A stretch of 64,000 bases of DNA, from the NCBI GenBank assembly GCA_963617965.1, contig CAVEQO010000004.1, positions 16,457 through 80,456 on the forward strand, written 5' to 3'. A program made the translations under genes and the position numbers. Under the pieces are notes generated by a model. The model had not been told where the DNA came from and ran no database searches. It saw nothing but the letters and a program-made list of their open reading frames with translations. Numbering within the stretch: the first letter of the stretch is position 1; every line of letters begins with the position of its first letter. Below are positions 1-8,746 of the stretch, piece after piece. Origin of the DNA: UBA6382 sp963617965 (GTDB taxonomy: Bacteria; Bacteroidota; Bacteroidia; Bacteroidales; Bacteroidaceae).

Positions 1-3000
1 TGTCCGTTTTCCCATTCCACGCCCACTTCGAAGTCTCCGATGGCCTTGAGACCGCTGACACTGCCTTTTTTCCATACGGATGGCAGTGCGGGCAGGATAT
101 GGATGTTGCCTGCATGGCTTTGCAGGAGCATTTCCGCAATGCCTGCGCATACGCCGAAATTGCCGTCGATTTGGAACGGGGAGTGCGAGTCGTACAGGTT
201 GTAGTAGATGCCTCCCGCATACTGGTTGGTACCGTACGACGTGGAGTGCTTCAGCGCATTCTTGATTATGACATGGGCATGGTCGCCGTCAAGGGCGCGG
301 GCCCACAGGTTTACTTTCCATCCCATCGACCAGCCAGTAGCGGCATCACCGCGGAGTTTGAGTGAGTTTACGGCAGGTGTGAAAAACTCGCTTGTCGACG
401 AAATCTGATCCAAGGGATACAGTGCCATCAGATGCGAGAGGTGGCGGTGGCCGGGGTCATTGCTGACGGAATACGGCGAGTATTTCCATTCTTTCAGTAT
501 GAGGTCTCCTTTCTTCACTCCGTTGCGTGGATTTGTCCATGCGCTGTTTGCGGATGTGTTGGCTGTATATATTTCTGTATGAAGACCTTTGTCTGTTTTG
601 GTGAGGTAATTGTCCAAAGCTGCGATTTCCTGTTCTGTCACCCCGGATTCTCCACCCAGAATGTCTATCGCCTGACGGACAGCCTGCAGATGGTAGTATA
701 TGAGCTGTTGTGCATGGGCTGTCCCGTCTTCTGAATTGTGGGCATCTTGCTCCGGGGAATATTCGTTCGGAGCGACGAACGTGCCGTCAGGCGCGATGTT
801 CAACGAAGAATACCCCCGGTCGTTGATCATCCGCTCCATCCAGAACTGTGCGGCACTGTACATGGCGGGAAAAGCCCTGAGCAGGAATTCTTTGTCAAGG
901 GTGTAACGGTAGTGCTGCCACAAATGGGCGCAATACCACACGTTTGCCACAAAGTAGTTGCTTCCCCACGTTGACATTCCTCCGAATATGTTGTTTTCCG
1001 TAAAGCAAGTCCAGCCGTTGGTTACGTTTCCGTATGATGTGGCGGCTCTTTTCCAGTTGCTGCGGCTTGACATGTTGATTATGTAGTTGAGGAACGGCAG
1101 GTGGGTTTCCGTCAGGTTGGTCGGTTCTGACGGCCAATAGTTCATCTGTATGTTGATGTTGGAGTGGATGTCGGAGTTCCATGGGGCCTGTGACTTGTTG
1201 TTCCAGATGCCCTGCAGGTTGCTCGGCACATCTATGCCGAGGGAACTGCTTATTTCCAGATAGCGTCCGTAGGCAAAGTACAGCTGCTCAAGGAACAGCA
1301 CGTCGGCTTCCGTGCCGGTTTTGTTGGTGGAGGAGTTGTAATTGTCAATGAGTTCGTTCGTGGGGAGCGAACTGTGTGCATTGGAGAGTTGGAACTTTAC
1401 GCGTCCCATATATCCCTGGAACGTATTGACGTGGTCGCGGCAAATCGCATCCCAACCTTTTTGCTCCGCCTTGCTGACACGGTCTGACGCTTCGGCTGCA
1501 ACATCGCTGTACAGCCCCTTGCATGACGCACTGTTGGGGTCGTAGTCCGTCAGTGCGGCGAGCAAGAGGACCGCTTCGCTCGCATTGCTTATCCTTATGC
1601 CTTCGTCAGTGCTTGTTATGACGGCATCATCGTCACCCGTCACTCTGAATGCCGTACTGTAAGTCACGGTTGTCAGTTTTCCTCCGAACGACGCTGTCGC
1701 GTTGTTGTAAGTCGGTGTGGAGGCGTTTATGTCTGCTCCCGGCGCATACGAAAACAGCAAGTCCAGTTTGTTGTCGCCCTCGGTCTTGTATCTTACGGCG
1801 ATGACCTTGTCGTTGGTGGAGGCTATATATCTGCGCGAATATGCCGTTGTTCCAGCCGCGTTGGTGTATTCCACCCCTGCCGTGCCGTTTTCGATGTCGA
1901 GAAATCTCACGTAGTTTTTGACCATGTGGTCGGAGGAGTAGTCAAAGTCGGAACCGAGATCTTTCACAAGTACGCTTCCGAAGTTCTTGTACTGGCCGTA
2001 TGATCCCATGTCGTTGGGACCGCCTGTCCACAGGGTTTTTTCGTTGAACTGTATTTCGTCAGTGGCCACGCCGCCGAAAAGGCTTGCCCCCAATTGCCCG
2101 TTGCCTATCGGCAGGGAATATTCCATCCATGTGTTGCTGACCTGTGTGAGTGTGGCGGGCTTGTTGTACCACAACGTCAAATCGTGCTCGGGTGAAAACG
2201 AAGACACCCCCGAGACCTTGTAATCTGCATAGGTCATTTTGTCTGGGCTGACAAAAGTGATGGGGTTGCCGGGATCAGAGGCTGTGTAGAGTCCTATTTC
2301 ATGACCTTTTGCCGCACCCTGCCATTGGTTGAAACGGGAGTTTGCCACAGATACCGAATTGGCCTTGATTTCCCATGCCGGAGCGTAGGTGCTGTTTTGC
2401 GTTTCCGACAGGGAAAATCCGCCCTCGTATTCCACACCTTGTCTGGTACACAGACGGGCATTGTCGCCCGTGCCTTTTATGTATGCGTAGTTGCCCAGCT
2501 TGCTGACAAGCTGGAAATTCGCGGACGTTCCTACGAATTTCCACAACTGGTTGTCTGCCGGGTCTGCCGAAGACAGTGTCGCGTTGCTGTTTGCCCCGTT
2601 GTCGACAATGGTGTTGCTGCCGTTGGAGAATACAAGGAAATACCAGTATTCCTGTTTGTCATCGGAAAACTTCGGAGCGACAGACTGCGCCAGCACGAAG
2701 TCCAGCCCGTTGTTGGGATCTCCCGCATTGTATTCGCCAAGATTGACTCCAACCGAAGTCCCTCCCCACTGGTTCATGCACAGGGTTGATGTCGTGCGCT
2801 GTATTTCCCAACAGCCCGCACCGTTTACAAGGCGCAGGTTTACGGGAGTGGATTTTGACGAGCGGAACCTGCTTGCGGAAAAATAGACATGATTTCCTTT
2901 CTTGCTTATGAGTCTGAAATTGTCTTTTGTTCCTATCAACGCCCATTTCTGGTTGTCGGAATCGCTTTTGTCGGCGGTGACGAGAACCCCGTTGCTCACG

Positions 3001-3155
3001 TCAGGGTCTTTGAGGCAGTGCTTTCCTGTCTGGAACTGTATGTAATACCAGACGGTGTCTCCGCCGGCAGTGCTGAACTCCGGCATTGCGCCTTGGCCCT
3101 TAACCACAACAGCGGCAATCACAAAGGATACCGCTAACAAAAAAAACTTTTTCAT
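1..3155 (-). CDS. GH95 alpha-L-fucosidase with two N-terminal lectin-like modules (C-terminus cut by window edge)
   Basis: Secreted enzyme expected to release alpha-1,2-linked fucose from host or plant glycans. The start at 3155 gives a signal peptide of about 20 residues. Residues about 30-300 form two tandem modules of about 130 residues (WYYIQF...DNQKWALIG and YWYFLVF...DNQLWKFVG) that resemble ricin-type beta-trefoil lectin modules. The GH95 domain begins near residue 325 with the family signature LPIGNGQLGASLFGG and NEKTLWTGGP. Asn666 and Asn668 (NINIQMNYWP) and Asp937 (GDAATGWSMGWK) match the Asn-Asn-Asp arrangement known for GH95 catalysis. About 1051 codons are visible and the reading frame leaves the window open, so only the extreme C-terminus is missing. 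A promoter-like box lies just upstream at 3186-3215. The fucosidase family call is firm; substrate linkage is inferred. Confidence 0.92.
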   Translation of the reverse strand, partial: MKKFFLLAVSFVIAAVVVKGQGAMPEFSTAGGDTVWYYIQFQTGKHCLKDPDVSNGVLVTADKSDSDNQKWALIGTKDNFRLISKKGNHVYFSASRFRSSKSTPVNLRLVNGAGCWEIQRTTSTLCMNQWGGTSVGVNLGEYNAGDPNNGLDFVLAQSVAPKFSDDKQEYWYFLVFSNGSNTIVDNGANSNATLSSADPADNQLWKFVGTSANFQLVSKLGNYAYIKGTGDNARLCTRQGVEYEGGFSLSETQNSTYAPAWEIKANSVSVANSRFNQWQGAAKGHEIGLYTASDPGNPITFVSPDKMTYADYKVSGVSSFSPEHDLTLWYNKPATLTQVSNTWMEYSLPIGNGQLGASLFGGVATDEIQFNEKTLWTGGPNDMGSYGQYKNFGSVLVKDLGSDFDYSSDHMVKNYVRFLDIENGTAGVEYTNAAGTTAYSRRYIASTNDKVIAVRYKTEGDNKLDLLFSYAPGADINASTPTYNNATASFGGKLTTVTYSTAFRVTGDDDAVITSTDEGIRISNASEAVLLLAALTDYDPNSASCKGLYSDVAAEASDRVSKAEQKGWDAICRDHVNTFQGYMGRVKFQLSNAHSSLPTNELIDNYNSSTNKTGTEADVLFLEQLYFAYGRYLEISSSLGIDVPSNLQGIWNNKSQAPWNSDIHSNINIQMNYWPSEPTNLTETHLPFLNYIINMSSRSNWKRAATSYGNVTNGWTCFTENNIFGGMSTWGSNYFVANVWYCAHLWQHYRYTLDKEFLLRAFPAMYSAAQFWMERMINDRGYSSLNIAPDGTFVAPNEYSPEQDAHNSEDGTAHAQQLIYYHLQAVRQAIDILGGESGVTEQEIAALDNYLTKTDKGLHTEIYTANTSANSAWTNPRNGVKKGDLILKEWKYSPYSVSNDPGHRHLSHLMALYPLDQISSTSEFFTPAVNSLKLRGDAATGWSMGWKVNLWARALDGDHAHVIIKNALKHSTSYGTNQYAGGIYYNLYDSHSPFQIDGNFGVCAGIAEMLLQSHAGNIHILPALPSVWKKGSVSGLKAIGDFEVGVEWENG

Positions 3156-3185
3156 GGCTGTTGATTTTGGTTTTTGCATTATGGG

Positions 3186-3215
3186 CAAAGATAGCACTTC
3201 TTTTCCGGAGAACAA
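3186..3215 (-). promoter_or_regulatory. Bacteroidota-type promoter for the GH95 gene
   Basis: On the minus strand a -7 box TATCTTTG (3186-3193) matches TAnnTTTG exactly. A -33 TTG (3213-3215) lies 19 bp upstream. The start codon is about 30 bp downstream. Confidence 0.7.
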
Positions 3216-3262
3216 AAGGAAACGGACACATATCTCAACAGTGTGGGATTTCTTTGCGGGTG

Positions 3263-3296
3263 TTGCGTCAATAATCGCTTTTTATTGCTACTTTTG
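3263..3296 (+). promoter_or_regulatory. Bacteroidota-type promoter for yidC
   Basis: An exact -7 box TACTTTTG (3289-3296) is preceded by a TTG (3263-3265) at 23 bp, slightly long spacing. yidC starts 49 bp downstream. Confidence 0.6.
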
Positions 3297-3345
3297 CAGT
3301 TCGCTAACATAATACTATTTTTTTGACGAAACTGTTTGACTGGAC

Positions 3346-5220
3346 ATGAACAAGAACACCATTATCGGAATGTTGCTCATTGCCGCTGTAATCATTGGCT
3401 TTGGCATGATTAACACTCCATCGCAGGAAGAAATCAACGCAAAGAGGATTGCCGACAGTATAGTTTTTGAACAGCAGAGGATTTCAGAGATAAAACGACA
3501 GCTGGAGAACGACAGCATCATGGTCGCGCGACAGGACACGACGGGACTCGACACGACCTCCTTGTTCGGAGTGTCCATGCACGGCAAAAGCAGGATGTTG
3601 ACTTTGCAGAACAGCGTTGTCAAGCTTGATGTCAACACTCATGGAGGGATGGTCTCCAAGGCTGTGCTGAAAAAGTTCAAGAACCAGCAGAAGACCCCTG
3701 TTGTCCTTTTTGACGAAAACAACTCCAGGCTGAATTTCGTTTTGGAGGCGAAAGACGAGAACATAAACACCGGGGATTTGTATTTCACTCCCTCCAATGC
3801 AACGGATTCCACCCTTACCCTCGTGGCAGCGACCCTTGACGGCGGTGAGCTGGCGATAGACTATCATCTGCGTGCGGAGACTTACATGGTTGACATGACC
3901 GTTACGGGCAGCAAGGGGCTGGACAGGCATTTTTCGCCCAACAGCAGGGCTGTCACTGTCGAATGGTCAGACTCCATTACACAGCAGGAGAGAGGGTATA
4001 AATTTGAGCAGCAGCGTTCTTCGGTGACATACAAGGAGAAAGGTAAAAGTACAGACTATGTCCGTGCAGAGACAGAAGACGAGGAACAAATCAAGGAACC
4101 GCTTGACTGGGTTGCCTTCAAGAACCAGTTTTTCAGCTATGTGCTGATAAGCTACAATGATTTCAAGGAAACGACCGTCGCAACAAAACCCCTGGCACAG
4201 GGAAGCGGCTACCTGTCATACTATACGGCCCGGATGAAGACGCAGTTTGACCCGAGCGGGCAGAACCCGACAAAGATGCAGCTTTACATCGGCCCCAACA
4301 AATACCGACTGCTTCAGGAGATGAACGGGCACACCCTTGACGGCCGTGATTTGGGACTGGAAGAACTCGTGTATTTGGGGTGGCCTTTGTTCAAGTACAT
4401 CAACCAGTACATAACCATCTATCTGTTTGACGGTCTCACCTCCATCGGATTGTCAATGGGCATGGTCTTGCTTGTCATTACCCTGATTCTGAAAATTGCG
4501 GTATATCCCGCAACGAAGAAGAGCTACATGTCAAGTGCCAAGATGAGGGTGCTGCGGCCGAAGGTCGAGGAAATCGCCAAGAAATACCCGAATCAGGAAG
4601 ACGCGCTGAAGAAACAGCAGGAAACGATGCAACTATACAGCCAATATGGGGCAAATCCGATGGGCGGGTGTCTCCCGATGCTGATTCAAATGCCGATCTG
4701 GATTGCGATGTTCAATTTCGTGCCCAATTCCATAGAGTTGCGGCAACAACCGTTCTTGTGGGCGGACGACCTTTCTACCTACGAAAACATACTCACATGG
4801 GACAAACCCGTATGGCTGATAGGAGACCATCTGAGCATATTCTGCGTGCTTTTCTGCGTCAGCAACCTGCTGTATTCGTGGCTCAGCATGAGGCAGCAGC
4901 GTGACACAATGGCCATGCAGCAGGCCGGTCAGATGAAGATGATGCAGTGGATGATGATGCTGATGCCGTTGATGTTCTTCTTTATCTTCAACGACTACGG
5001 TTCGGGGCTGAATTACTATTATTTCATTTCCCTGCTGGGATCGGCTGTCACCATGTGGTTCCTCAGGTGGCGCACCGACGATGCAAAACTGTTGGCCAAG
5101 CTGGAGGAGAACTACCGAAGGAACAAGGACAACCCCAAAAAGATGAGCGGCATTGCCGCCCGTCTTAAGGCAATGCAGGAAATGCAGGAGAAACAACAGC
5201 AGATAAGGAACAGAAGATAA
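3346..5220 (+). CDS. yidC: Membrane protein insertase YidC
   Basis: Inserts and folds inner-membrane proteins, alone or with SecYEG. The 624-residue protein has the Gram-negative layout. It begins with an N-terminal membrane anchor (about 6-22), then a large periplasmic beta-domain to about 345. The conserved insertase core follows, with membrane segments near 355-385, 440-460 (GGCLPMLIQMPIWIAMFNF), 494-513, 535-548 and 559-576. The tail is basic and ends in RNRR, typical for ribosome contact. The cytoplasmic coiled loop between the first two core helices is present (KMRVLRPKVEEIAKKYP). Length and all segments look intact. An S9 peptidase gene follows after 86 bp on the same strand. In other Bacteroidota pyrG usually sits just upstream; here a divergent fucosidase does. 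Confidence 0.97.
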   Translation: MNKNTIIGMLLIAAVIIGFGMINTPSQEEINAKRIADSIVFEQQRISEIKRQLENDSIMVARQDTTGLDTTSLFGVSMHGKSRMLTLQNSVVKLDVNTHGGMVSKAVLKKFKNQQKTPVVLFDENNSRLNFVLEAKDENINTGDLYFTPSNATDSTLTLVAATLDGGELAIDYHLRAETYMVDMTVTGSKGLDRHFSPNSRAVTVEWSDSITQQERGYKFEQQRSSVTYKEKGKSTDYVRAETEDEEQIKEPLDWVAFKNQFFSYVLISYNDFKETTVATKPLAQGSGYLSYYTARMKTQFDPSGQNPTKMQLYIGPNKYRLLQEMNGHTLDGRDLGLEELVYLGWPLFKYINQYITIYLFDGLTSIGLSMGMVLLVITLILKIAVYPATKKSYMSSAKMRVLRPKVEEIAKKYPNQEDALKKQQETMQLYSQYGANPMGGCLPMLIQMPIWIAMFNFVPNSIELRQQPFLWADDLSTYENILTWDKPVWLIGDHLSIFCVLFCVSNLLYSWLSMRQQRDTMAMQQAGQMKMMQWMMMLMPLMFFFIFNDYGSGLNYYYFISLLGSAVTMWFLRWRTDDAKLLAKLEENYRRNKDNPKKMSGIAARLKAMQEMQEKQQQIRNRR

Positions 5221-5306
5221 ATGTTCTGAAACCATACAAGCGTAGGCAGATATCTCTCCGGTGAGACACGAGCCCCGAAACAGCCTCTAAAATAGACTAT
5301 TTATTT

Positions 5307-7481
5307 ATGAAGACAGTACTGAATAAGTTCTTGGTTTTGCTGCTGGTTATTAATTTTGCAGTTATGGTAAGGTCAGGCAACAACAAACCAGTGGATTTCA
5401 TCGGGCGCAGCACCGGGGTTTTGAAATCAGACCTTTTGACTCCTGAGACGCTATGGGCAATGGGGAGGATAGGAACCGCCAGGATGTCGTCAGACGGGAA
5501 AATGATGGTTTACAACGTGGTATACTACAGCGTTGAACAGAACAAGAGCCATTCTGTACTCTATTTGATGGACTTTGATTCCTGCAAGGTCATACAGCTG
5601 ACAAAAACATCCCAGTCGGAAAGTAATGCGGTTTTTGTCAGCAACAACACCCGGATATTGTTTTGCGCCCGGGGGCAGTTGTGGACAATGGATACCGGGG
5701 GCAACAACCGCCGAGCCGTGACAATGCATAAGTCTGACGGAGGTGGCATTGAAGACTTTCTGCTCTCTCCCGACGAGAGCAGGATAGTGCTGGTGCGCCA
5801 AGTCGGCACACATGCTTCAATACAGGAGAATCCCGCTGACCTGCCGTTGTCGACAGGAATGGTCATAAACGACATGATGTACAAGCACTGGGATCACTTC
5901 GTCAAGTCCATACCCCATCCGTTTATCGCGGACTTCTCGGTTGACGGAACGGGGGAGGAAAAGGACATTCTTGACGGCGAACCTTTTGAATGCCCGTCAC
6001 TCCCGTTTGGCGGAGTAGAGGAACTCGCCTGGAGCCCGGACAGCAAGAAGATTGCCTATTCGTGCCGTAAGAAGACAGGACGGGCTTACTCCGTGTCAAC
6101 GGATACCGATATTTTCCTGTATGATGTGGAGAGTGGCGAAACCACAAACCTGTGCAAACCCAAGGGTTATGTTGAACCGGAGACAGACTGTACGGTATCT
6201 TTGGAAAACCAGAAGACAAACGCGGACTCGGACAAAAACGTTGGCTATGACCAGCAACCGGAGTTCTCGCCCGACGGCAGGTATATTGCCTGGACTTCAA
6301 TGGCCCGCGGAGGCTACGAGAGTGACAGGGCGCGTCTGTGTGTGATGGACTTGGCCACCGGCAAGAAGACGTATGTGACGGAATCTTTTGATTCAAGTGT
6401 AGAGACTTATTGCTGGAGCACAGACAGCCGAACCTTGTTTTTTACGGGGACATGGCACGGAACGACTCATGTGTACAGCGCAGGGTTTGACGGAAAGGTC
6501 ACAAAGATTACGGACGGGGATTTTGACCATTCATTGTGCGGAGCCTTTCCCGACGGAAAACGCCTGTTGGTGAAAAGGCATTCCATGAGCGAGGCCGATG
6601 AGGTGTATGTCCTCGACTTGGCCGTGCGCAAAGAAAAAAACCTTACGAAAGTCACTCATGAGAACGACCATTTTTTCGAGAACCTCTCAATGGGAAACGT
6701 TTGCGAACGCTGGGTGACGACCATTGACGGAAAGCGGATGCTGTGTTGGGTAGTCTACCCCCCTCATTTTGACTCTTCCAGAAAATATCCTGCCTTGCTT
6801 TTCTGCGAAGGCGGGCCACAGAGTGCAGTGAGTCAGGCCTGGAGCTACAGATGGAACTTTCAGCTTATGGCAGCCAACGGCTATATCGTAGTGTTGCCTT
6901 CCCGTCGCGGCGTTCCCGGTTTCGGAATGGAATGGTTGGAGGAAATAAGCGGCGACTATACAGGACTTTGCATGAAAGACTACCTGTCTGCAATAGACGA
7001 CATCTGCAAGGAGCCGTATGTTGACAGGAACAGGCTGGGTTGTGTCGGTGCAAGTTTCGGCGGTTTTTCCGTCTATTGGCTTGCAGGGCATCACGAAGGG
7101 CGTTTCAAGGCGTTCATAGCACACGACGGCATATACAACACGCAGCAGCAGTATGTGGAGACCGATGAGCTCTGGTTCCCCAACTGGGACATGAAAGCCG
7201 CTCCTTGGCGCAAGGATGCCGGACAGTCCCGCAAAGTGTATGAAGATTCTCCGCATCTCAGCGTGGACAAATGGGACACTCCGATTCTTTGCATACACGG
7301 AATGCAGGACTATCGGATAATGTTCACCCAGGCCGAGTCCGCTTTTCAGGCGGCAAGACTCAGGGGAGTTCCTGCCCAACTTCTCCTGCTGCCTGACGAG
7401 AACCATTGGGTCTTGAAACCGCAAAACGGCATCTTGTGGCAACGTACATTCTTCGGATGGCTGGACCGCTGGCTCAAGTAG
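5307..7481 (+). CDS. S9 family peptidase (DPP5/acylaminoacyl-peptidase-like)
   Basis: Serine peptidase of the prolyl oligopeptidase clan, expected to trim peptides in the periplasm of an amino-acid-using anaerobe. The 724-residue protein starts with a signal peptide (FLVLLLVINFAVMVRSG). It continues with a seven-bladed PD40-type propeller, seen as repeated S-P/T-D motifs (LSPDESRIV, WSPDSKKIA, FSPDGRYIA, WSTDSRTLF). An alpha/beta-hydrolase domain follows from about residue 480. The catalytic triad can be assigned as Ser583 (GASFGG), Asp668 (GMQDYRI) and His700 (ENHWV). Length fits DPP5-like enzymes rather than DPP4. Whether it acts as a dipeptidyl or acylaminoacyl peptidase cannot be read from sequence. 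The next gene starts 9 bp after the stop, so the two are probably co-transcribed. Confidence 0.9.
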   Translation: MKTVLNKFLVLLLVINFAVMVRSGNNKPVDFIGRSTGVLKSDLLTPETLWAMGRIGTARMSSDGKMMVYNVVYYSVEQNKSHSVLYLMDFDSCKVIQLTKTSQSESNAVFVSNNTRILFCARGQLWTMDTGGNNRRAVTMHKSDGGGIEDFLLSPDESRIVLVRQVGTHASIQENPADLPLSTGMVINDMMYKHWDHFVKSIPHPFIADFSVDGTGEEKDILDGEPFECPSLPFGGVEELAWSPDSKKIAYSCRKKTGRAYSVSTDTDIFLYDVESGETTNLCKPKGYVEPETDCTVSLENQKTNADSDKNVGYDQQPEFSPDGRYIAWTSMARGGYESDRARLCVMDLATGKKTYVTESFDSSVETYCWSTDSRTLFFTGTWHGTTHVYSAGFDGKVTKITDGDFDHSLCGAFPDGKRLLVKRHSMSEADEVYVLDLAVRKEKNLTKVTHENDHFFENLSMGNVCERWVTTIDGKRMLCWVVYPPHFDSSRKYPALLFCEGGPQSAVSQAWSYRWNFQLMAANGYIVVLPSRRGVPGFGMEWLEEISGDYTGLCMKDYLSAIDDICKEPYVDRNRLGCVGASFGGFSVYWLAGHHEGRFKAFIAHDGIYNTQQQYVETDELWFPNWDMKAAPWRKDAGQSRKVYEDSPHLSVDKWDTPILCIHGMQDYRIMFTQAESAFQAARLRGVPAQLLLLPDENHWVLKPQNGILWQRTFFGWLDRWLK

Positions 7482-7490
7482 CAGGAGACA

Positions 7491-8387
7491 ATGGTTTCTA
7501 TACTCATTCCCGTATACAACTACGACTGCACGGAACTTGTCAGGGAACTTGCAGATTCCTGCATGTTGGCGAAGGTGGACTTTGAAATCATTGTCGGCAA
7601 TGACTGCAGTACGGATTCCGTGACCCTGAAGGCTATTGGATGTTTGGGACAGCTGGATTACTGCCGTGTCATAAACGGAAAGGAAAACATTGGCAGAGCC
7701 TATATGCTTAACGAGATGTCGCAATATGCCAGATTCCCGTTCTTGCTTATTGTTGACAGCGATGCCCGTCTGGTGAATGACAGTTTCATCGAAAGATACA
7801 TACAGGCTGCGGTAAGCCATGATGTAGTGTGCGGGGGGATTGAAGTCCGGGAGACCGACAAGTCCGCTGACAACCTGTTGCGTTACCGCTACGAACGGGG
7901 TGCGACAAAGTCGCGAGCATTGGGCTACCGCAGGAAACATCCTTACGAAAAGTTCAGCACGTTCAATCTGCTGATTCGCAAGAGGGTCTTTGACATGATA
8001 AAGTTTGACTCGCATTGCTGCCAATATGGCTATGAAGACACCGTGTTGGGATTGGACTTGATGAGAAAAAGAATTGCCGTTCTGCACATAGACAATCCTC
8101 TGATACACACTGGTATTGACAGCAATGCCTCGTTTCTTTACAAAACACACCAGTCTCTTGAAGTGCTTGTGAACCTTGATCCCTTTTATCAGGAACATAT
8201 CCGTTTGTCGCATGTGGCCCATGCCTTTCAGCGCAAGCGTCTGCTGTGGCTACCTGTTCTTTGGCACATTATGTTCGGACGCATGGAATACTGTGCTTTG
8301 ATGCGCAGTCCCAGCATAGGCTTGTTCTGGCTTTACAAGTTGGGCCGCTTCTGTTGCATATTGAACAAAAAGACAAGGAAAAAATAA
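7491..8387 (+). CDS. Glycosyltransferase family 2
   Basis: Transfers a sugar from a nucleotide-sugar donor; acceptor unknown. The 298-residue GT-A enzyme opens with the classical SILIPVYNYD start. FEIIVGNDCSTDSVT follows (nucleotide-binding acidic residues), then LLIVDSDARLV, where the D-S-D stands for the DXD metal site. The C-terminal third carries hydrophobic stretches (LWLPVLWHIMFG) but no clear multi-span region, so a peripheral inner-membrane enzyme is likely. It lies 9 bp after the S9 peptidase. The CapD-type dehydratase downstream suggests a shared role in surface polysaccharide, but the intervening TonB receptor and gap weaken that link. Confidence 0.88.
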   Translation: MVSILIPVYNYDCTELVRELADSCMLAKVDFEIIVGNDCSTDSVTLKAIGCLGQLDYCRVINGKENIGRAYMLNEMSQYARFPFLLIVDSDARLVNDSFIERYIQAAVSHDVVCGGIEVRETDKSADNLLRYRYERGATKSRALGYRRKHPYEKFSTFNLLIRKRVFDMIKFDSHCCQYGYEDTVLGLDLMRKRIAVLHIDNPLIHTGIDSNASFLYKTHQSLEVLVNLDPFYQEHIRLSHVAHAFQRKRLLWLPVLWHIMFGRMEYCALMRSPSIGLFWLYKLGRFCCILNKKTRKK

Positions 8388-8746
8388 ATGGTTGTATCGG
8401 CGGATGTGATGAAACTCCTGAAAATAAAGGATTTGAGAGTTCCTGTACCGCGGGTTTCCAACTCAAGGAAGGCTTGCCGTTGACACAAGAAACGGTCTCG
8501 GAAGATAGTAATAAAATGACGAGTATCCCGATCAGACCGATACAACCGATGCAAAGATACCATTTAATTTCATAACATGGCAAGACTGCGAATATTTTTT
8601 TGCAATAATATTTGTCTGCAATTATACAACCAGCCCCACTTTGTGTGGGCGCAATATTTTTCATCATGTTAAAATCATTTTTTTTCAGGAAACCGGTTTT
8701 CGTGTTCCGCCAATTCAACGGCAAGGGTTATTCTGCCTTTAGTAGC
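8388..8746 (+). other. 359-bp gap upstream of the TonB-dependent receptor
   Basis: This is the longest stretch without a convincing gene. It contains a 31-codon open frame touching the preceding stop (8388-8483), a near-consensus -7 box AATATTTG (8607-8614) and a small hairpin CCCAC-TTTGT-GTGGG near 8636-8650. I looked for a cobalamin or other known riboswitch core and did not recognise one. It probably holds the receptor's promoter and leader. Confidence 0.5.

Noticed and set aside
6687..8222. 511-codon open frame on the minus strand opposite the S9 peptidase and glycosyltransferase
   Set aside because: It spans two well-supported plus-strand genes, has no recognisable motif or promoter, and is explained by their codon bias.
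8388..8483. 31-codon frame starting directly after the glycosyltransferase stop
   Set aside because: Too short and without conserved features; kept only as part of the gap description.
8269..8724. Minus-strand frame with a hydrophobic stretch (YLCIGCIGLIGILVILLL) in the gap before the TonB receptor
   Set aside because: It overlaps the end of the glycosyltransferase gene, has no promoter box and no recognisable family; the hydrophobic run alone is weak evidence.
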